Shown here: positions 60,442 through 64,000 of the stretch, piece by piece | How the letters are laid out: each line of letters starts with the position of its first letter | Numbering within the stretch: the stretch's first letter is position 1 | DNA from: Rodentibacter haemolyticus | GTDB lineage: Bacteria > Pseudomonadota > Gammaproteobacteria > Enterobacterales > Pasteurellaceae | DNA: 64,000 bases | NCBI RefSeq assembly: GCF_015356115.1 | Contig: NZ_CP063056.1 | Location: 1,426,001-1,490,000, forward strand | Direction: 5' to 3' | The notes under the pieces: model-generated | The model's database searches: none | What the model was told of the DNA's origin: nothing | Seen by the model: the letters and a program-made list of their open reading frames with translations, nothing else | Made by a program: the position numbers and the translations under genes

Positions 60442-60457
60442 TGTGATCTCGATCACA
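60442..60457. promoter_or_regulatory. Perfect CRP palindrome upstream of talB
   Basis: TGTGATCTCGATCACA is a full match to TGTGA-N6-TCACA, with the spacer itself palindromic. It lies 130 bases from the talB start and 150 from the divergent glycosyltransferase start. TTGCAC (60483-60488) and ATATAT (60507-60512) would give a talB start near 60519 with CRP at about -70, a class I position. Confidence 0.8.
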
Positions 60458-60586
60458 AATTTGATAAAAAATAAGTAACTATTGCACTTTTGGTAAAAAC
60501 TATTAGATATATTTCCATTTCTCACTATTACTTAAAATTCGATTTATGGTATCGTAGCGTCCATCAATAAAAACAAGGAGAACATT

Positions 60587-61540
60587 ATGACAACTCAATT
60601 GGATTCACTTCGTAATATGACAGTAGTGGTAGCGGATACCGGTGATATTGATGCGATTAAAAAATACCAACCGCAAGATGCGACAACTAACCCGTCCTTA
60701 ATTTTAAGTGCTTCCGCCCTTCCCCAATATGCCCCGTTAATTGATGAAGCGGTGACTTATGCAAAAAAGCAAAGTAGTGATAAAGCGCAACAACTTATTG
60801 ATGCAGAAGATAAGTTGGCGGTAAATATCGGTTTGGAAATTTTAAAAATCGTGCCGGGGCGTATTTCGACAGAAGTGGATGCGCGCCTTTCTTATGATAC
60901 GCAAGCCACCGTTGAAAAAGCGCGTAAACTGATTGCACTTTACAATGCGGCAGGTGTTTCTAATGATCGTATTTTGATTAAAATCGCCTCAACCTGGCAA
61001 GGGATTCGGGCGGCGGAAATTCTTGAAAAAGAAGGTATTAACTGTAACTTAACCTTATTATTCTCCGAAGCGCAAGCACGTGCCTGTGCAGAAGCCGGTG
61101 TTTATTTAATTTCGCCGTTTGTGGGTCGAATTTTAGATTGGTACAAAGCAAATTCCGATAAAAAAGAATATGCGCCTGCAGAAGATCCGGGTGTGATTTC
61201 CGTCACTAAAATTTACAATTACTACAAAGAATATGGCTACAACACCGTCGTGATGGGAGCGAGTTTCCGTAATGTCGGAGAAATCACCGAGCTTGCAGGT
61301 TGCGATCGTTTAACTATCGCTCCGCCGTTATTAAAAGAATTACAAGAAAATTCGACCGCACTTGTGCGTAAACTTGAATTTAAAGGTGAGGTGAAAGCGA
61401 AACCTCAACCGTTAAGTGAGGCGGAATTCTATTGGCAACATAATAGTGATCCGATGGCGGTAGAAAAACTGGCAGAAGGGATTCGTAAATTTGCCGTGGA
61501 TCAAGAAAAATTAGAAACAATGCTTGCCGCTAAATTATAA
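60587..61540 (+). CDS. talB: Transaldolase
   Basis: Transfers dihydroxyacetone units between sedoheptulose 7-phosphate and glyceraldehyde 3-phosphate in the non-oxidative pentose phosphate pathway. The 317-residue TIM barrel equals E. coli TalB in length, with Asp17 in ADTGD, DATTNPSL (31-38), the Schiff-base Lys132 in RILIKIASTWQG and VVMGASFRNVGEI. AAGGAG precedes the ATG. It is monocistronic with a CRP site upstream and two terminators behind. Confidence 0.98.
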   Translation: MTTQLDSLRNMTVVVADTGDIDAIKKYQPQDATTNPSLILSASALPQYAPLIDEAVTYAKKQSSDKAQQLIDAEDKLAVNIGLEILKIVPGRISTEVDARLSYDTQATVEKARKLIALYNAAGVSNDRILIKIASTWQGIRAAEILEKEGINCNLTLLFSEAQARACAEAGVYLISPFVGRILDWYKANSDKKEYAPAEDPGVISVTKIYNYYKEYGYNTVVMGASFRNVGEITELAGCDRLTIAPPLLKELQENSTALVRKLEFKGEVKAKPQPLSEAEFYWQHNSDPMAVEKLAEGIRKFAVDQEKLETMLAAKL

Positions 61541-61563
61541 TTCTTTGAATACCGTATCAATAT

Positions 61564-61601
61564 AACGGTTGTTATTTATCTCAAATAGCAACCGTTTTTT
61601 T
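61564..61601 (+). terminator. Terminator 1 of talB
   Basis: AACGGTTG (61564-61571) and CAACCGTT (61589-61596) pair with further A/T pairing inside and are followed by TTTTT. Confidence 0.88.
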
Positions 61602-61605
61602 CTAT

Positions 61606-61634
61606 ATGTAGAAGGAGCGTTCTACATCTTTTTT
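61606..61634 (+). terminator. Terminator 2 of talB (tandem)
   Basis: ATGTAGAA (61606-61613) and TTCTACAT (61620-61627) form an 8-bp stem around GGAGCG, followed by CTTTTTT. It directly follows the first terminator. Confidence 0.75.
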
Positions 61635-61773
61635 AGTAGAAAATGAGCGTTGAATCTTGACGAGTTCATTAAATTAGTGAAAAATTTGCACCTATATTTA
61701 CCTTGGATTACGGATAATTCTTCTTTAGTTATGATGAGAGTGAATTATCAACTTCGTAAAAGGTAATAAAGCC

Positions 61774-61813
61774 CCGCACCACATTCATAATGTAAAAGTG
61801 CGGTTAATTTTTT
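61774..61813 (+). repeat. USS-based hairpin just before yagU
   Basis: CCGCAC (61774-61779) pairs with GTGCGG (near 61798-61803), with ACATT / AATGT pairing inside and TTAATTTTTT after it. It resembles a terminator with one degenerate USS arm, yet lies only about 20 bases before the yagU start, so it may act as an attenuator of yagU. Confidence 0.5.
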
Positions 61814-61833
61814 CAACATTTTCGGAGCAAAAT

Positions 61834-62457
61834 ATGTCAGGTATTTTCACTCAAACTCCGGCAAATCGTCGTCGTTATGGCGTTGCTGTTTTTGTCGGTA
61901 TTATCGCAGGTATTATTTCCGCCTTTGTAAAATGGGGTGCAGAGCATCCTTTCCCTCCACGTAGTCCAATCGATTTCTTCGCAGCGGCTTGTAAAGTTGA
62001 TGTTAGCGGTTTAACCCAAGATCAAATTTTTGAAGTTTGTTCGCGTGCATTTTTGAATCCACCACACGTTTTCTTACGTGATTATATCGGTATTGACCCG
62101 ACCGAAGCCGTGTTCACCTTTGCCGACCACGGATTTAACTGGATCGGTGTGACTCATATGATTTTCTCATTGGTGTTTGCAATCGGTTACTGTATCGTGG
62201 CTGAGCGTTTCCCGAAAATCAAATTCTGGCAAGGGATTGGCGCAGGGATTCTTGCTAATATCGCCGTACACTACATCACCTTCCCATTGTTGGGATTAAC
62301 CCCTCCAGTGAGTGAGTGGCCAGCGTATGAACATATCTCCGAATTAGTCGGTCACATTTTCTGGTTCTGGACGATTGAAGTAATCCGCCGTGATTTACGT
62401 AACCGTATCACGGGTCAACCGGATCCTGAAGTTGCATTAAAAGCTGCCACCGAATAA
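61834..62457 (+). CDS. yagU: YagU family inner-membrane protein (DUF1440)
   Basis: A 207-residue inner-membrane protein with about four helices. It matches E. coli YagU throughout: TPANRRRYGVAVFVGIIAG, AFVKWGAEHPFPPRSPID, THMIFSLVFAIGYCIVAE and WFWTIEVIRRDLRNRI. In E. coli YagU contributes to acid resistance and is otherwise uncharacterised. The start at 61834 has CGGAG; the longer reading from 61798 begins in the USS hairpin. It is a single-gene unit. Confidence 0.92.
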   Translation: MSGIFTQTPANRRRYGVAVFVGIIAGIISAFVKWGAEHPFPPRSPIDFFAAACKVDVSGLTQDQIFEVCSRAFLNPPHVFLRDYIGIDPTEAVFTFADHGFNWIGVTHMIFSLVFAIGYCIVAERFPKIKFWQGIGAGILANIAVHYITFPLLGLTPPVSEWPAYEHISELVGHIFWFWTIEVIRRDLRNRITGQPDPEVALKAATE

Positions 62458-62468
62458 TGAGTAAATAA

Positions 62469-62500
62469 AAATGCCACCTTAAATTAAGGTGGCATTTCAC
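62469..62500 (+). terminator. Terminator of yagU
   Basis: AAATGCCACCTTAA (62469-62482) and TTAAGGTGGCATTT (62484-62497) form a 14-bp stem closed by one base. The T tail is short. The next 230 bases to the CRP site are AT-rich and contain nothing I can identify. Confidence 0.75.
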
Positions 62501-62731
62501 TTCGCTGCTTATCAAAATCAAAAGTCCCGCCAATAGTTTATTTTCTGTTAGTAATGTCGTAAGGGGACAATAAGTTTAAAAATAAGACTTCTTTTCATAA
62601 TATCATAGCAAAATTTTTCGGTTAAATTTTGTTGTAAATTTCTATCCATCAAAGAACCGTTTTACCCTACCCTGTTCAAGTTGTTATTTAAAGCAATTAT
62701 CTCACTCTATTGAATAAACAATCTTAAAAAC

Positions 62732-62747
62732 TGTGATTAAGATCACA
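62732..62747 (+). promoter_or_regulatory. Perfect CRP palindrome before the accessory gene
   Basis: TGTGATTAAGATCACA has both half-sites perfect. It lies 82 bases before the start of the unknown 129-residue gene and about 270 bases after yagU. No clear -10/-35 pair could be chosen in the AT-rich stretch that follows. Confidence 0.75.
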
Positions 62748-62828
62748 AATTTGAAAGAAATTTTTTACATCTTGAAAAAATGCTTTGATTTTGTTATTTA
62801 ATTGTTAATTATTTGTGTGGGAGGCGCT

Positions 62829-63218
62829 ATGTGGGTAAATAAACAAGAGTATTCTCAAATATCTAGTTCATATCGATTAATTAAAATGACCCCTTTACTA
62901 AGGCATAGGCTTAATATAGAGAGCAATAGCCCTCCTAGTTCTATTTACATAGATCAAGAATTTTTTTATAAAGAATATATTGATAAAAATAAACTTTTAA
63001 TTAATTTAGATGGTTCTATTAGAAATGATGGATTTATAAAAATTATAATGCCTATCCTATCAAGAAAACCATTATCACCTCACAATCAAGAAATTCCTAC
63101 ATCTATATATAAATTGGTTAATGATGGATGGAGGGTAGACAAAAAATTATCAAATGCCATTAGATTAACTTACATGAGAAACAGGATAGAGCAGATATTC
63201 CAGCAATTTACCTATTAA
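62829..63218 (+). CDS. Hypothetical protein of 129 residues, AT-rich accessory region
   Basis: I do not recognise this protein. The start at 62829 follows GGGAGG, only four bases away; an in-frame ATG at 62802 has no ribosome site. The product is soluble and basic, with no signal peptide or membrane segment; it has PLLRHRLNIES near the N-terminus, a middle strand-rich part (INLDGSIRNDGFIKIIMPIL) and a helical, basic C-terminus (NAIRLTYMRNRIEQIFQQF). Codon use favours AGA, AGG and A/T endings, and there is no USS, in contrast to yagU. A major-facilitator gene follows 170 bases later and could be functionally linked. Confidence 0.6.
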   Translation: MWVNKQEYSQISSSYRLIKMTPLLRHRLNIESNSPPSSIYIDQEFFYKEYIDKNKLLINLDGSIRNDGFIKIIMPILSRKPLSPHNQEIPTSIYKLVNDGWRVDKKLSNAIRLTYMRNRIEQIFQQFTY

Positions 63219-63259
63219 ATATTGATAGTAAAAATAAATTATCTCAGCATGTTTGTAGT

Positions 63260-63280
63260 AGTTTATTTTGATAATAAACT
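63260..63280. repeat. Palindrome between the 129-residue gene and the MFS gene
   Basis: AGTTTATT-TTGAT-AATAAACT is a perfect inverted repeat, itself enclosed by CTCAG (63243-63247) and CTGAG (63279-63283). No T tract follows, so it is a possible operator or processing hairpin. Confidence 0.45.
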
Positions 63281-63388
63281 GAGATTTATGACAAAATTAG
63301 AGATTCTATGTTCTAATAAATCTTTTAAACGCATATATGTAAATAGTAAAAGATAAATTTTTTTCAAAATAAGTCATAGGATATATTT

Positions 63389-64000
63389 ATGAAAAAATAT
63401 ATAACTTTAATTGCACTTTGTTTAGGTCAAGGTTTAAGTGGAACAGTGATTTCTCTACTCACTTTAACCTATGCTTTTGTAGGTAAGCATTTAGCCCCAA
63501 CGGAAATATTAGTAACTCTTCCTATGACAATGACAGTTTTAGGTTCGTTTAGTATGATTTATTGTGCAAGTTCATTAATGAAAAAATATGGTAGAAGGAG
63601 ATCATTTATTATAAGTGGTTTTATTGGTATTTTAGGGGCAATTTTAGCAATACTTGCATTATATTATCGATATTTCACATTTTTTTTATTTGCTACATTT
63701 GTTCTTGGTAATGCGACAGTGTTTAATCAATTTTATAGATTTGCTGCTGCAGAAGTTTTTAATGATGAAATATGGAGGAAAAGAGCAACGTCATTAGTGA
63801 TTGGTTCTGGTATTTTAGGTGGAATTCTCGGTCCTTTTCTCGCTGGAGAAGGAATTGATTTTATTTCAAATAACTATTTAGTTGGTAATTTTATTTTTGT
63901 TATTATAATTTTTTTTATGTTGATAATAAGTCAATTTTTGGTCTTTCTTGAAAAAGAAGAAATATTGTCCAATACTTTGAATTCATCAGAAAAAATAACA
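63389..64000 (+). CDS. Major facilitator superfamily transporter (partial, runs off the window)
   Basis: The first 204 codons of an open frame that continues past base 64000. It begins KKYITLIALCLGQGLSG and shows about six hydrophobic segments in the N-terminal half, with the MFS motif-A-like cytoplasmic loop SSLMKKYGRRRSF between helices 2 and 3 and a glycine-rich helix 5 (VIGSGILGGILGPFLAG), as in drug/H+ antiporter-type members. The visible part ends after helix 6 in a charged loop (FLEKEEILSN). AT-rich codon use and lack of USS place it in the same accessory segment as the 129-residue gene. Substrate unknown. Confidence 0.82.
   Translation, partial: MKKYITLIALCLGQGLSGTVISLLTLTYAFVGKHLAPTEILVTLPMTMTVLGSFSMIYCASSLMKKYGRRRSFIISGFIGILGAILAILALYYRYFTFFLFATFVLGNATVFNQFYRFAAAEVFNDEIWRKRATSLVIGSGILGGILGPFLAGEGIDFISNNYLVGNFIFVIIIFFMLIISQFLVFLEKEEILSNTLNSSEKIT

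Noticed and set aside
61728..61767. Short 11-codon frame before yagU, considered as a leader peptide
   Set aside because: No ribosome site and no composition typical of a leader peptide.
1..64000. tRNA or rRNA genes, CRISPR arrays, prophage genes or intact insertion sequences
   Set aside because: None could be recognised on either strand; intergenic regions are short and mostly explained by terminators, promoters and the three-copy repeat.

Overview
The window is a stretch of Pasteurellaceae chromosome. The 9-mer AAGTGCGGT and its complement ACCGCACTT, the Haemophilus-type DNA uptake signal (USS), occur dozens of times, often as inverted pairs that form terminators. This places the genome in the Hin-type branch (Haemophilus, Aggregatibacter, Pasteurella). 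A free-standing HMW1C-type N-glycosyltransferase behind rimO, a PTS-type ascorbate operon and the apparent GC content fit Aggregatibacter best. The genus is an inference. No tRNA, rRNA, CRISPR array or intact insertion sequence was seen.

Layout. 1-7.1 kb: tail of cysQ, then zwf, pgl, a DUF1304 membrane protein, a small lipoprotein and gnd, followed by a DUF4298 protein, an OsmB-like lipoprotein, rpe and gph. 7.1-14.8 kb: lon behind a good sigma-32 promoter, an AbgT-family transporter, hemW, rpiA and serA. 14.8-21.1 kb: asnA/asnC, a PuuB-like amine oxidoreductase divergent from potD, and proS. 21.1-29.4 kb: a divergent ascorbate regulon, with ulaG-ulaR-ulaE-ulaF-ybhA leftward and a fused ulaAB, ulaC and ulaD rightward, with CRP sites between. 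29.4-35.1 kb: mgtC, rimO, the N-glycosyltransferase, mlaA and ridA. 35.1-45.1 kb: rplJ-rplL-rpoB-rpoC with an L10 leader. 45.1-47.1 kb: an AT-rich, USS-free three-gene cassette (unknown tail-anchored protein, GNAT acetyltransferase, ASCH-domain protein). 47.1-62.5 kb: pepD, gpt, dnaE, def-fmt-rsmB-glycosyltransferase-trkA, mscL, a large glycosyltransferase, talB and yagU. 62.5-64 kb: a second AT-rich accessory region with an unknown 129-residue protein and a major-facilitator transporter that runs off the window.

How the genes work together. Almost the whole pentose phosphate pathway lies here: zwf, pgl, gnd, rpe, rpiA and talB, lacking only transketolase. The ula genes import ascorbate as its 6-phosphate and deliver xylulose 5-phosphate into the same pool. 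Perfect CRP palindromes lie upstream of ulaAB, talB and the accessory 129-residue gene, linking these to carbon status. Three glycosyltransferases in separate places suggest investment in surface modification.

Most likely new biology: the cassette at 45.17-47.10 kb. It pairs an acetyltransferase with an ASCH protein that keeps the lysine matching the catalytic lysine of the N4-acetylcytidine amidohydrolase YqfB, next to an unrecognised tail-anchored protein. Also notable are a three-copy MITE-like repeat family with inverted ends, one copy of which splits the ascorbate PTS operon, and a 512-residue glycosyltransferase with a methyltransferase-like N-terminal domain.
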